DNA of 64,000 bases from Nectonema munidae (Eukaryota; Nematomorpha; Nectonematoida; Nectonematidae), in the NCBI GenBank assembly GCA_030549495.1, contig JAUIRK010000787.1, forward strand, positions 1 to 64,000, written 5' to 3'. Shown piece after piece: positions 46,651 to 57,800 of the stretch (its first letter is position 1; each line of letters starts with the position of its first letter). The notes under the pieces were generated by a model that did no database searches, was not told the origin of the DNA, and saw nothing but the letters and a program-made list of their open reading frames with translations. Both the position numbers and the translations under genes were made by a program.

Positions 46651-46780
46651 CCCATTTAAGACCAAGCAAAGCAGACGATATCTAAAAAAATGCAGACGAT
46701 TTATATTCAAAGTCATTGAAAAAAGCAGACGAAGATGAAATTACTTATGTTCCAAAATAGGAACATTGGTCCTAAATGGG
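46651..46780. mobile_element. piggyBac-type MITE (130 bp), complete copy 3, nested in hAT
   Basis: TTAA at 46647-46650 and 46781-46784; ends CCCATTTAAGACCAA and TTGGTCCTAAATGGG. Nearly identical to the copy at 16511 and of the same length. It splits the hAT transposase frame between HMFGDF and THKVTFQ, so it inserted after the hAT copy was present. Confidence 0.9.
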
Positions 46781-46784
46781 TTAA

Positions 46785-47082
46785 AGTCGCCAAACATGTG
46801 ATCAAATTCTTCCTGAAGACTCACAATGGCATCAACATACTTCTCACCACTGAATGTCATGCCTGTATCCGTGAGTGCTTTGCATGCTGGGAAATGACAA
46901 ATATTTTTCTCAGAGAGCTGGGTTTTCCATAGCACAAGTTTTGTAGAAAATGCTCTTACCTTGTCATAGGCAGCACTGGCAAGTCGTCCTTGGCCTTGTA
47001 ACTTCTTGTTTAATGCATCCAGTTCCTGAGTAATGTCAACAAGAAAAGCTAAGTCCATGAGCCATTTTGGATTATTTAGCAC
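46785..47082 (-). pseudogene. hAT transposase, middle part
   Basis: Frame reads MLNNPKWLMDLAFLVDITQE, LDALNKKLQGQGRLASAAYD, then FSGEKYVDAIVSLQEEFDHM. 'W..DLAFL.D.T..LN.LN..LQG' is a conserved block of this hAT group. It is shifted against the next piece upstream. Confidence 0.85.
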
Positions 47083-47168
47083 AGAAACACCTTCCCATCG
47101 TTCTTCATGAAGGCTTTCACTTCGGCTCTCAACTCAAAAAATCTCTTCAGAATGGTTCCTCGACTGAA

Positions 47169-47834
47169 CTAACGTACCTCAGTAAAGTAGAGTACATCCT
47201 TATATTCTGATCTTATTTCTTCCAAATAAGTGCAAAACGGCAGGTGCTTTAAACCTCTAGATCTGATATGGTTGATACATTTCACAACAATAGACATTAT
47301 ATTGTCAAACTTCAAACACTTGATGCAAAGGGCCTGATAATGAATAATGCAATGCCGAGCAATGGCCTTTTCTACACCCTCTTCTTCTAATTTTCTTTGA
47401 ACAAGTGCCACGAGTCCATTTTTCTTCCCTGTCATTGATGGTGCTCCGTCGGTTGTTATTCCAGCGGACCTCTTCCATGATAATCCGGTGTCCACAATAG
47501 CATTGCACAGCTGGCGGAATATCTCATGAACAGTAGTCTGCACATGCATTGGCATAACTGTAAGCAACTCTTGAGTAACTTTAAAACTGTCATCAACACC
47601 ACGGATCCACATTGCAAGCTGTGCAGTGTCAGTGATATCTGTGCTCTCATCAAGAGCGACTGAGTATGCACTGAAAAGTTTGGCCTTCTCACGCAGCTGG
47701 CTGTATATGTCACATGACATGTCACAAATCCGCTCTGCCACTGTGCTGGCTAAAAGACTGATATTGCTAAACCGACTCTTTTTTTCTGGACAGATTTCAC
47801 TCACTACATAGCTAGCTTCAACTGGTCTTTGCAT
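47169..47834 (-). pseudogene. hAT transposase, catalytic part
   Basis: Longest open piece, 221 codons. It contains SAYSVALDESTDITDTAQLA, VTQELLTVMPMHVQTT, GITTDGAPSMTGKKNGLVAL and IARHCIIHYQALCIK. These correspond to the two catalytic Asp blocks and the 'H.IIHQEALC.K' block of the family. Confidence 0.9.
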
Positions 47835-47873
47835 GCTTTCTTAAAAAAATATTGTTGCCTGAGTAGACATGTT

Positions 47874-48119
47874 TTAAGACTGGTTGGTGACTCTATCTTC
47901 TCTCTCATTTCCTTTGTATTTTTCATACACCTCAGCATGCCTAGTAGAGTAATGACGTTTGCTATTATATTCTTTGACCACTGCAAGTTTGTCTGTACAT
48001 ATGAGACATGTTGGTTTGCTTCTGTGCTCAACAAAAAAATATTCAATTTCCCATTTTTGTTGAAATTTTCTGTACTCAACGTCAATCTTTCTTTTCGTAG
48101 CACTGTTTGAAAAAGACAT
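47874..48119 (-). pseudogene. hAT transposase, N-terminal BED-like zinc finger
   Basis: Starts MSFSNSATKRKIDVEYRKFQ and includes KPTCLICTDKLAVVKEYNSK then RHYSTRH, a C-x2-C ... H-x4-H finger of BED type, which binds the element's ends. The first ATG matches the usual start for this family. Confidence 0.85.
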
Positions 48120-48579
48120 GACGTAGGCTCTTTATAGATTTAAAATAGTAAACAAATAACCTTATTTTTTTAGATTTTAGAACAAAGAATAAATTCATTA
48201 GCCATAACAATGGATTAGAAGTACTAAGAATGAAAAAAGTTTTTTGATGCAAAGGAATTTTTTATTGGTTGAAATAAATACACTATATATACATGCATGC
48301 GAAATATGTGAATCAAATATATCGAGATTTTGTTGTTTTGCTTTTTCAGAGTTTTCGTATGTGCACATGTACAAGCATAAACAGATCTACATGGACTAAT
48401 ATTTGGGTCGGCTAACTAATATGCAGGGGTTTTGGTCAGCAGCTTTCACCGATGATAAAGCGGTCTGCATCTTTAGGTGTCGCGGCCCTACTGACCCTAA
48501 ATTTTGAAATAAAGTTGAGGGCCACAAAATATTATTCCGAGGGCCGTAGTTGGCCCACGGGCCGGGACTTTGAGACTTG

Positions 48580-49846
48580 AGTTTTGAGCAACAAGGCTTG
48601 CTAAAATGCCCACAGTTATCATTCAGAGTTGAAAGTGTTATGTCGAGTAATAATGGTTGTGTGTTCATTGGACAAAAACAATATTTATTATAATTTTGAA
48701 AATTACAGAACAAAAAGTTTGCTTCCCCCTAAATTTTGAGGAAGTGTGTGCCCTTGATATATATATCTATACATACATACATTATCCGCCAGAAGATAAT
48801 TTATCCTATTATTCAGTGAGCGTGAAGTGTATTAATTTGAAATCAAAAGAAAATTGTCCCATATAAGTCTTAGAACACCTTAATTTATGTGCATTATAAA
48901 TCCAATTCTGTTGCGAAATCATGCTTATGATGACAGAAAGAAAGATGTGGCCTTTTCAAAATTAATTGCTTCCAATGATCTCTTCGATTGGCAGTTGAAT
49001 GATGGTGATCTCTTGCATTCCATTCTCTCTTTTTTAGATTTAGGCAAGGCTTTAAACAAGCAATTCACTCAATCTGTCCCTGCATTTGTAAGAACAAAAT
49101 GAGTGAAGGCCAGTCAGACGCCATCCATATGTCAAGCACAAATCGCCTCAAAGAACACACTTCAACGCCCAGAAAGTGAACAAAAAGGAAATCCCATTTT
49201 CCAAAGATTCTGTGATATTTTTACGATTATATCCCAAACATTTAATGTCAATGATATCCTCAATATCATCATATATTCTTATTTGTTATTTTTTCAACTG
49301 TTTGTGTCAATTGCAAGCTGAGATATTTTTTGCAAAATCTAATCGATTCATCATTTTTCGTCTTCATTCTCCAATAAAAACTTTTTGGCTTCCTTCAATA
49401 CATAAAATCGTGTTTGATTTTTACATGATTGAAAAATTTTGCAAGCCAGGATCATAGAAAAGATGTCTTGGAGCATTTTTGTTTCTTAGCGAATTCAAAA
49501 TATTGATCAATTTTAATTGATTTTCTATTTTTTTCATTCATATATAATAAAAAAAAAAGCCAATAAGTTAGCCGGGATATAAGACTTTGTTCTCCTCCTG
49601 GAGACAAATGGATGATGATGATATATAAATAATTTTCGTAAAAAGTTATTTGTTCCACTGATTTTAAATATAGTAGATGTCATTAATTTAAAAAATATAG
49701 GAATATCAGTCACAAAGATATCTATATTTTTCAAAAAAGCTAGCTTCAAATTTTCCAACTCAATCGATGTGGGCACCATTATTGCTTATCCTTTTTTTAA
49801 TTAAAAGTAACAATAGTACTATTTTACTATTGTTTCTTGGCACAAA
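48580..49846. other. Spacer between hAT and SINE
   Basis: A repeat shared with 9969-10055 lies at 48683-48757. A 71-codon frame at 48887-49102 has no recognisable homology. Otherwise nothing. Confidence 0.5.
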
Positions 49847-50000
49847 GGGCGTGAGTAAGGTTGGTTAGATACCGGGTTTCGATAACTCAAGGTTTTGGGT
49901 TCGATCCCACACCAAGCCCACTTCCTCATAGTTCGATACAAGCGGCACAATTGTGCCTTCTCGATGAAAACACCCCACAATACGTTTACCTTTATTCTTT
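49847..50000 (+). mobile_element. tRNA-headed SINE, best full-length copy
   Basis: 'gggcgtgagtaaggttggtt', 'ccgggtttcgataactcaag', B box GGTTCGATCCC, 'cctcatagttcgatacaagc', 'ggcacaattgtgccttctcg', 'gaaaacaccccacaatac'. The 3' end has 'ttacctttattcttt'. This copy gives the family consensus: a head of about 75 bases related to a tRNA (A-like and B boxes), then a tail of about 75 bases. Confidence 0.88.
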
Positions 50001-50618
50001 AAGAAAAAATAGTTAAAAGTTTCATTTGAATTTACATATTAAAAGTTTATACTAACACTTGTTTTGGCTAAGTTTAATTTGATTATGTAAATTTAACTTT
50101 AATTATTTTTTTAATATACTAAGATTCATTTTATCATATTTACGCTTAATAAGGCATAAAATAAAGGATGGGAAGGTTGGCGTTATTCTTCCTAGCATTT
50201 AAAAGCGTGAGGAGTTAGTTATCCGTCTTTCGAAGCTTAACATTTTGCAACGAGATGCATTTCATACAAAATTCTGCGTTTCTAACGGAAACATATGGAT
50301 CATTGGTCCCCGATTCGTGAGACTATTTTGGCGTTAACGGCATCGATGGTTGGTGAATATAAACTAAAGTCACACTAGCAGTTACTGTGTTAACACAACA
50401 CTTGTTATGAGTGTTATATGTGTGACGTGTGTATGAATTGAATAATATAAATAATCTCCCGGTTTTACACAGCACAGATAGAGGGTACTCGAAAAATAGT
50501 ATCCAGAAGACAAAAGTGCCCAGATGAAAGAGCTATCCTTGTTTCGTAATTGACTTGTAAAAATGACTTAAGCCTACGCATAACAAGATAGTGGTCACTT
50601 TTCGCCTAGAACCAGATA
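50001..50618. other. Spacer, nothing recognised
   Basis: AT-rich, then a somewhat more balanced stretch near 50300-50600 without frame or repeat. Confidence 0.5.
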
Positions 50619-50626
50619 CCGTAGAG

Positions 50627-51022
50627 CAGAGGTCAGGAATCTATGGCTCGCGAGCCAGACATGCCTCTTTTGATGACTGCATCTGGCTCTTAGATAAATC
50701 AGGTGGCATTCAGGATAGTGGGAGGTATTGCGATAATGCATATCCTTCTTGCCAATTCTACACTCGCTTAATTTCGTCATCATTACGAATCACGACGACA
50801 CAAATAAAGCTGATGATGAAGCAGACTTTGCTTATTAATAAATAACTTCGATAAAACAATGTTGTTTAAAATAAATTCAGAGTCTTATTATACTCTAAAA
50901 TAGGGTCTTCTTTTTTCATTTAGTTGTAATCAGTATTTAAAAATATATATGACTCTCAGAGGATTAGATTTTAAAATATGTGTTTTTTGGGCTCTTTTAG
51001 TCAAAAAGATTCCCGGTCCATG
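50627..51022 (+). mobile_element. Short hAT remnant (396 bp) with exact 8-bp target duplication
   Basis: CCGTAGAG occurs directly before (50619-50626) and after (51023-51030). The left end is CAGAGGTCAGGAATCTATGG followed by 'ctcgcgagccagac' and 'gcatctggctctta', the familiar start of a widespread animal hAT family. The right end is 'attcccggtccatg'. The interior, including any transposase, is deleted. Confidence 0.87.
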
Positions 51023-51030
51023 CCGTAGAG

Positions 51031-53560
51031 TGTTGATGAAGGTAACGTGGAAGCAGCTATACTAATCTATTCGTCTTCTTTATCGACTATTTCTGTAAAT
51101 AACGAAGTCGTGTTTAGGGCATTTGGAAAGGCTCCTCAAAAACTAAAGTTTTATGGCTATCAATTTTATAAATAGGGATTGCATCTTTTTAAAGTATCAA
51201 TGGAATTTTTTTTTAATAATATTAACTAATCTCATTTAAAACTTACAGATCTGAAGGTCCTTTGAAGCAAAGATGAATAGAGTTGCTAGAAAGAAACTAA
51301 GACAAAACTTGAAAGAAGATTCGTATCAGGAAAGATGAAAAAGCTGTTTTGTATGGCTGTAGAAGAACTACACATGAAAGTTTAGTTCAGCTTCATCCAA
51401 TATAAAAAAGTAAATTCCTCTTGGCTTCACTATCAAATCTCATAGAGATAGCAGACTTATAGTCAATTTCATCCACCGTAACGGAATCAACTTTACTTGA
51501 TTCCTTATCAAGTGGATTTAAATCCAACTTCAGTCTTGCACGCTCCCAAACTGCACACTAGAGAAATCAAGAAAGAAGGATCCACTTCAAGATATTGACT
51601 TTACCATACAACTCCAGTCTTTTATTCTCACCAGGATTACGGAAACGACTCCATAATGACCAGCTCCTATAACATCATAGTAATTACTCTAGTTCAGGAT
51701 GATGATTGAGTTCCATGTATAAAATTTGTGAAGTTTCCTGATTCTGTATCGCCTCTTCCGCTGTCATTTTTGCCACTAGAAAGTTTCTTGGTAAATTATT
51801 TTTATAAAGTTTTACTTCTTCCTCAATCAAGCTAAATTTAATATATTAGACCAGGCTATATTTTTCACAAGCTTGAACCATATTTCACTTAATAAAAGTA
51901 CACAAATGGCTTGAAATATAGTACATTTGGCACATCTGAAACGTTTATCAGAAAAATCGAGCCACAACAGAATTAGAACACAAGCTCTCGAAATCTTGTC
52001 TATTTAGATCTAAAGATTTGATCATTTATATCCCGTATTTTGAGCAGATAAATTCATTAAAAAGACATAGAACATAATAAATTCCTATTAAAACAGCTTC
52101 CGTTTAAACAGGAAAGCTTCAGGAGAAAAAAATTATCCGCTTTATCAAGAATCTACTCTTTTTTGTTTGTAACTCTCTAAGTTTTATCAAAATAAAAACA
52201 TTAGAAATGGTTTCGAAAAATATTATATAGGCAATATTTTATTTAAGTCACAAATTTGCGTTTGTTTAAAAATTTTCTTTTTACTTATGTTCCATTATGT
52301 GTTTAAGGAAAGATGAACCATTTTAAAGAAAACATATACAAGTTCTGGGTACTCCATACTCAAAACTTTCTTCAATCAGAGACTTGTTTTCCGTATAATC
52401 TTCGTTATCTTTTTCTTCATTTTCAAAAAGCTTTCCAATAATCGGGTTTTCCATGTTTCATTTTCTGTATTGAACCCACAAACTCACATCTTCAAATTCA
52501 TTTCCAAGAACATTATGAGACAATTTTCAAAGTTAGCTTTGCTTCCTCACTATCACCTTCCATATCTTCAGTAATCTCTCATCTGATACATTTCACAACA
52601 CTGTTCCATGCATATTTGATTCAAAAAAGTGAGTCTCTTTTTTTTAATTAAATTTGAAACGGAGTCTTGAAAATCCATTTTTCGAATAAACGAGGCTGTA
52701 TTCAACCTAGAAGGAGAGGATTATGCCCCTGTCAAGAGGTTGTACACAAGCAGAAGTATTGGCCGGTAAAAATTTAAGGTGAAGATGCGAAAAATATCTT
52801 CACAAATGTGGCATGTAGCGTTATACAAGTATTTTCCTTTGTTCACGCTTCACTTTTAAATTTAAATCATGGAGCCAACTTTGGAATAAAATACGTCAAA
52901 CAACACTTCTTGTTCTCTTTATAATTGTCAAGAAAATCTTTCTTGATATTTTTGAAGCAACATGTTTTTTTAGCTTTACCAACACCAAAAGGTCTGTTTT
53001 TTGCCATATCCGCTACAAGCAAGTAAAACAGCGATATTTTGTTTACAGCTTTTATTTCCAGATAAGTATTGACTTTTTTGAGCGTCTTTTTTGCAAACCT
53101 TGGAAGAAAAGTGCTATCATAGTCTAAGAGCAGTGCAACTCTTTTAAATCTACGCTATTTTTTTTACCACAAATTGTATATGCTTTTATGAAAAATCTAG
53201 ACTTCCAAGAAGAGAGACACCAACTAGAAGCTTAAAATCTTTCTCATTCAATTTTTCACCAAACTCTGTTGCTTCACTCAAATAAAAGATCATTTAAATC
53301 GTGAAACCTACATTTACTTTTAAACCGCTTTTTCTTTGAATCAGCATTTTTATAAAATACATCAAGGTAAATCTTACTTTTTTTTAAGAACATCTGATTT
53401 CACATAAATTTTTTGTGTAGGTTTTGGTGGTTTTCAAATTCTTCGATTATTTCAATTTTTAAGAGTCAGTTCACAACGAGCGCGTCTTTGCCAATTGTAA
53501 AACTAGGACACAACAAGTTGCACCAATTAAAAAAATTAATGTTTTGGATACAAGTGATTG
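51031..53560 (-). mobile_element. pogo/Tigger transposase relic
   Basis: Minus-strand reading, right to left: a helix-turn-helix-like linker (LNEKDFKLLVGVSLL near 53255), FGVGKAKKTCCFKN near 52975 (compare VIGKSKKPRCFKN of Tigger/pogo), and HLKFLPANTSACVQPLDRGI near 52755 (compare FLPPNTTS..QPLDQGI). These come in the order of a pogo-family DDE transposase. Stops and frame changes are frequent, so only blocks survive. The ends of the element were not found. The left part (51031-52300) shows no clear protein text. Confidence 0.72.
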
Positions 53561-54345
53561 AAAATTCTTTTGAGTGTTAAGCAAATATCCTAGGGATGGT
53601 GATGATAAAAAGGAAATAGAATAGATTAAGTAAAGAGAGATAGACTAGTTTGAGTGATGAATGAGGCTGCTCTATTTCGCACACTTAGCGGGGACAATCT
53701 CTTCACTTCATTTCAAAGTTTGAGTGAAAGATGATGACACAAAATACATAAAATTCATGACACACTGTTTTTTGTAAAAAAAAAAGTTTGTTTTTTGAAA
53801 TAAAATCAAAACTATTATATATTTCAACTACATGAGTGTTATATGAACTTCCGTCATTGGGAAGATGCATTAAAATTCAACCGGAATCCGGTATAAGTAT
53901 AATCCTGTTTGCAAGGTTTTGCAATGCAATTTTTTTGTAATTTATAGAAAAAAAAGTGGACCATGAAAATTATCCTGTTTATTGAAGTTTCACTGGATTG
54001 GTTTCATTTTGCCTACAATTATCGTTGCCAATAAGAACTAATATCCAACTAATATGCAAACGATCGTATTTCCTCCCTCTTATCATCGAAACAGTAATTC
54101 GATGGGAAAAGTGAAAAGAGCTTGCGCGCAGTGCAGCTCTAATTGTCATTCCTAAATATGCTTTTGGTAAATTCGTTTTTGGCTTAAAATTAATTTTATG
54201 TATCTCAAAACAAATCAAAAATACTTTTACATATTCTACTTTTTTGGCTCACTAACTAAAAAGGTTCCCTGCTTTAAGCATAGCAATCGTTAACATTAAT
54301 AGTGATGCAAACAATGGAGAAAGATGATTGAAGACTTTTCATCAT
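53561..54345. other. Spacer next to the Dicer 3' end
   Basis: AT-rich with one 79-codon chance frame. No repeat ends were recognised. Confidence 0.5.
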
Positions 54346-54655
54346 TCATTGTTTTAGAAGGTGGGTTGTCCTCTTTGGAGGGTGTACCTTCTTCCTTACG
54401 GATACAAACTTCAAACTTTCCATCGCTTTCTTCCATCTATCTCTATCCTTCATATCCTTTATGTTGATTTCGTGCATACTCATTTCCTTTTCAATTGCAT
54501 TCTTCCATTTCAGACAAGGTCTACCGCGCCTCTTCCTTCCATCAATCTCCATCTTTATTACCTTTATCCAATCTTCATCATCCCGTCTCTCTACATGTCC
54601 TGCCCATCTCAATCTGTTCTTTGCTAATTCACCTTCTAGCATTCAGCCTTTTCCT
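54346..54655 (-). mobile_element. LINE reverse-transcriptase tail fragment
   Basis: Minus strand: LEGELAKNRLRWAGHVERRD, then WIKVIKMEIDGRKRRGRPCL, then KWKNAIEKEM and MKDRDRWKKAMES. 'RLRW.GHVER..D......I.G.R.RGRP...W...I' is the usual C-terminal text of many animal LINE reverse transcriptases. It lies on the same strand as Dicer and begins about 45 bases past the Dicer stop, so it may be part of the 3' untranslated region. Confidence 0.85.
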
Positions 54656-54673
54656 AGCCTCTTTTCAATACAT

Positions 54674-54679
54674 TTTAAT
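54674..54679 (-). terminator. ATTAAA, possible Dicer poly(A) signal
   Basis: ATTAAA on the minus strand about 20 bases after the stop codon. This is very close, so a later signal may be used. Confidence 0.35.
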
Positions 54680-54699
54680 AAAAAAGTATGAAAAAATAT

Positions 54700-54841
54700 T
54701 TATTTGTTTTTAACATATTGAAGTGCTATTTTGGCAGCAGTAGCCTTAGAAAGCTTATAGTTTCTTCCAACGCCTTTCCAAACTCCCAGATTCACGATTT
54801 CTAGAGTGCACGAAGATTCTCCTGAAGGTAAATTCGTGTAG
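54700..54841 (-). CDS. Dicer: Dicer last exon: dsRNA-binding domain and stop
   Basis: T401 at the junction, then [46 protein letters not shown] and TAA. 'KGVGR.Y..(S/A)KATAA..AL' is the C-terminal helix of the Dicer dsRBD. Acceptor ATTTTAG. Confidence 0.95.
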
Positions 54842-57800
54842 CTAAAATATATTTGTTTTCAGATATACAATGTTTAATCAAAAATATTTAATTTTTTGAA
54901 AAGATTTATTCAACGAAAAACTAGGATTCAGTGAGTCTGATTTTTTAGATAGAAACCAAGTTGGTTAGGTCTTTGGTCAAAGCCTGAAGCATGACTTGAA
55001 TTTAAGTATTTAGAGTCGAACATTTTCTCTCCCACTCATGACAAAATGGCGATAATGAGGTGCATTTGGGGAAATGTAAAGATTGGGAAGAACAATTATT
55101 TCAAGAATTGCTGCGTGTTTGTTGGTTTCTTTTTTGGGGTGTGTAGGGTTGGTTAGATAGCGGGTTTCGATAACTCAGGGTTCGATCCCGCATCAAGCCT
55201 ACTTTCTTATTCGACACATTTTTCAGTGAATAAGATTCATTGATTTTTTTGTATTTTTTTTTAATATTTTTAATCCGACCTTATTCTTATCAAACCAATT
55301 ACATTGCTTTATGATTGGTTTTTATTAAGCCAATTACATTGCTGTAACCGTAAAGATCGGATTAACAAAACATCACTGTACTAATAAAGGTATTACTTTC
55401 ATTCTAACATATTGTTTTGTGTTCATAAAATATCATTCTACAATATTTTTCCTATGCATGCTATGTTGATCGTGGTAATTTTATTTTTTCTTGCGTTAAA
55501 ATATCATTTTAATTTATTTGTAATTTTTCCTTGTTTCTTTGCCCATTCAATTCGTTTAAATGGCATCCAAAGTGTTACAATTGTAATCGAATATTGAAAG
55601 AAAGGATTGTGTTTCATATGACGTTTATAAAAATCAAATAGGAATAACTGCTTTGAAAAAAAGGTGTAGTTATATTAGCAACAAATTGCTTAGAAAAACA
55701 ACGTCCTAAAAAGTGCAAAAGATGCAACAAAGTAGATAAAAAATGATTAAAATCAATCTAATATTTTCTACAGTAAAGCAATTGGCATCTAGAGCAGATG
55801 GACAAAAAATTAACTGTTATAGAATATCAATCAGAACTCGTAAATGTTAATGGGCTATTTTTCATTGGCTTTTTAGATGCAAATTTGTCAAACATTTCGA
55901 TTTTATTTAAAAAAATTCAACTCAAGTAGAGTTTGCTAGATGCAAGAAGATGCACTGCAAATTCATATTCAAAAAGAAAATATACGTAGAATTAGATATA
56001 AGGGGAACAACTTCGTTTTACAAAGCAGCCTCATTTCGTTTCAAATGCATCGGACGAAATGTCGATTACATTTTATTGCAGTAGCGATGATTTTTCACCC
56101 GCAGTATATTTCAGGATGTGTAATCGAGTAAAAAAAATATGACATAAAAGTATATATATATATAAATGAACAAATCAAAAATTGAAGTATTAGGATGTGA
56201 AATTTTTTCCAGACAGTATAAAAATAGATATGGACTATATGTTGCTAATGAAAGGATCAGAAAATATACGCACCATAAATCACCTAGAAGGTGTTTCCAA
56301 AGGTGTAGTATATTTTTCCAATTAGGGAGAAAGAAGTAGAACAATTAATTAAATAATAATCACAGACTCTCTAATAATATCTAATTACATTTTTTTGTGA
56401 TCCAAATTTAAATTAAAATAAATTTTGCTTATTTTTTAAAAAAGAATATAATTAATAAAAAAAGAGAGAATTTATATAATAAAAAAAAGAAAAATATAAA
56501 AAAAATATATAACTTAAAAAAGAGAAAATTGAAATCATTTTAAAAAAGCACTTCTCCCTCACACTTTCAAAATTTTGATTCAAACTGTTTATTTTGCTTG
56601 CGTAAATAATTTACTAAGATAACATAAGCGATTCCTCATCTACATAAAAAATAGCAGTCTAAAACTAAAAAAAATAAAGATTAAAATTCAAATTCTGAGA
56701 ACAAACTTGCTATACTATCATTCCATTGGTAAACGAAAAATTTTAAAAAGTATAAAATTTACGTGAATTTAACTCTATTAGGAAATAACTCATAAAGTTC
56801 TCTAACGGGACTTTTCGGAATATTTACCGTGTAATACTCTGAAATAAAAAATAGCATTATTGAGTTTGACATAACAAAATGAAAAGATACCAATTTCTTC
56901 TTTCATTAAAGAAAATATGATCTTCCATGTAAAAGATAATTTCATGCCACAATCAAGAAATATGGCGCCTATTAAGCTTTCGAAGATGTCTCCTAAAACC
57001 TTTGGAACTTCTACATCTCTACATTGTTCAGAATCCGCATTTATTATATGGATAAACTAAAAAGAAATAAAATTGAATAGATATATGTAAAATAAAACGT
57101 TGTAAAACAAAAATCTTGATCTTTTTTCCAAAAAAAGTACTCAAAAAGATTGATGAAAACAAGAATCTTGTGTCAAGTTTTTTAAGATGCTTGAAAAATG
57201 ACTTACATTGTCCCCAATATTGTAGTTCACTTTGAAAAGATCTTGGTTTGAATAAAAAGTGACAAATTCAAAAATCGATTTGAAGAGAGAAACGGAATTG
57301 GAGAGAAGGTATTTATGAAAATGGCATTTAACGGAGATGGAAGCAAAAATAACGTTATTAACGAGAGCAGAGCGCAGGTCAGTTAAATCACCGGGAGAAG
57401 AGAATTTACACGTATCATAGAAATAGCGAGTGATCAGGTAATCTATGATGGCGTCACCAAGGAATTCAAGTCGTTGGTAGCAGTTCGTTGATGTGTTAAA
57501 CATATATGAAGCGTGGGAGAGTGCCTAGACATAAAATGCGTAATAGATTTATCGCCAAAAATACCCAGAGAAGCAGCTTGAGACGAAAATCATTTATGAG
57601 CTACTGAAAAGCACCACTTTAAAATTCTTAAGAAAATTTGCTCTGCATTTCATTGGATATATTTACAGTTCCGTTGTCAAATTGTGCTTTATATTAAAAT
57701 TTACAAACCAAGTTTATGTACTCGAAAGCAGTTGTTTTTTTATTTTTTATCAAATAAATTATTTTTTTACTTATTCTCACTTAAATTGATGATGGCAGCG

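Larger units (their letters stand above)
46062..48579 (-). mobile_element. hAT transposon with transposase, nearly full length but broken
   Basis: The element runs from CAGGGGTCTCAAACTC on the left to GGGACTTTGAGACTTG on the right. The inverted ends are followed by GC-rich 'ggccgggccgc' and 'cccacgggccgggac' segments. No clear 8-bp duplication remains. The transposase lies on the minus strand from 48119 to about 46160: a BED-like finger (TCLICTD..., RHYSTRH), ALDESTDITD with the first catalytic Asp, AGITTDGAPSMTG with the second, and at the C-terminus LFSSTFLCEKLFSALHF and SKLTDDNLQALLRVS, the hAT dimerisation domain. It resembles proteins of the GTF2IRD2/EPM2AIP1/ZBED5 group. The frame changes near 47870-47830 and again near 47169-47082, and a 130-bp MITE interrupts it at 46651. 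Confidence 0.9.

Noticed and set aside
49847-49921. tRNA gene because of a perfect B box
   Set aside because: The same head recurs seven times with a common non-tRNA tail and cannot fold as a full cloverleaf by eye. It is a SINE.
57120-57206. Extension of the Dicer RNase IIIb frame past 57207 to 57141
   Set aside because: A strong donor (AAT|GTAAGT) ends the exon, and the next exon continues in phase with conserved Dicer text.
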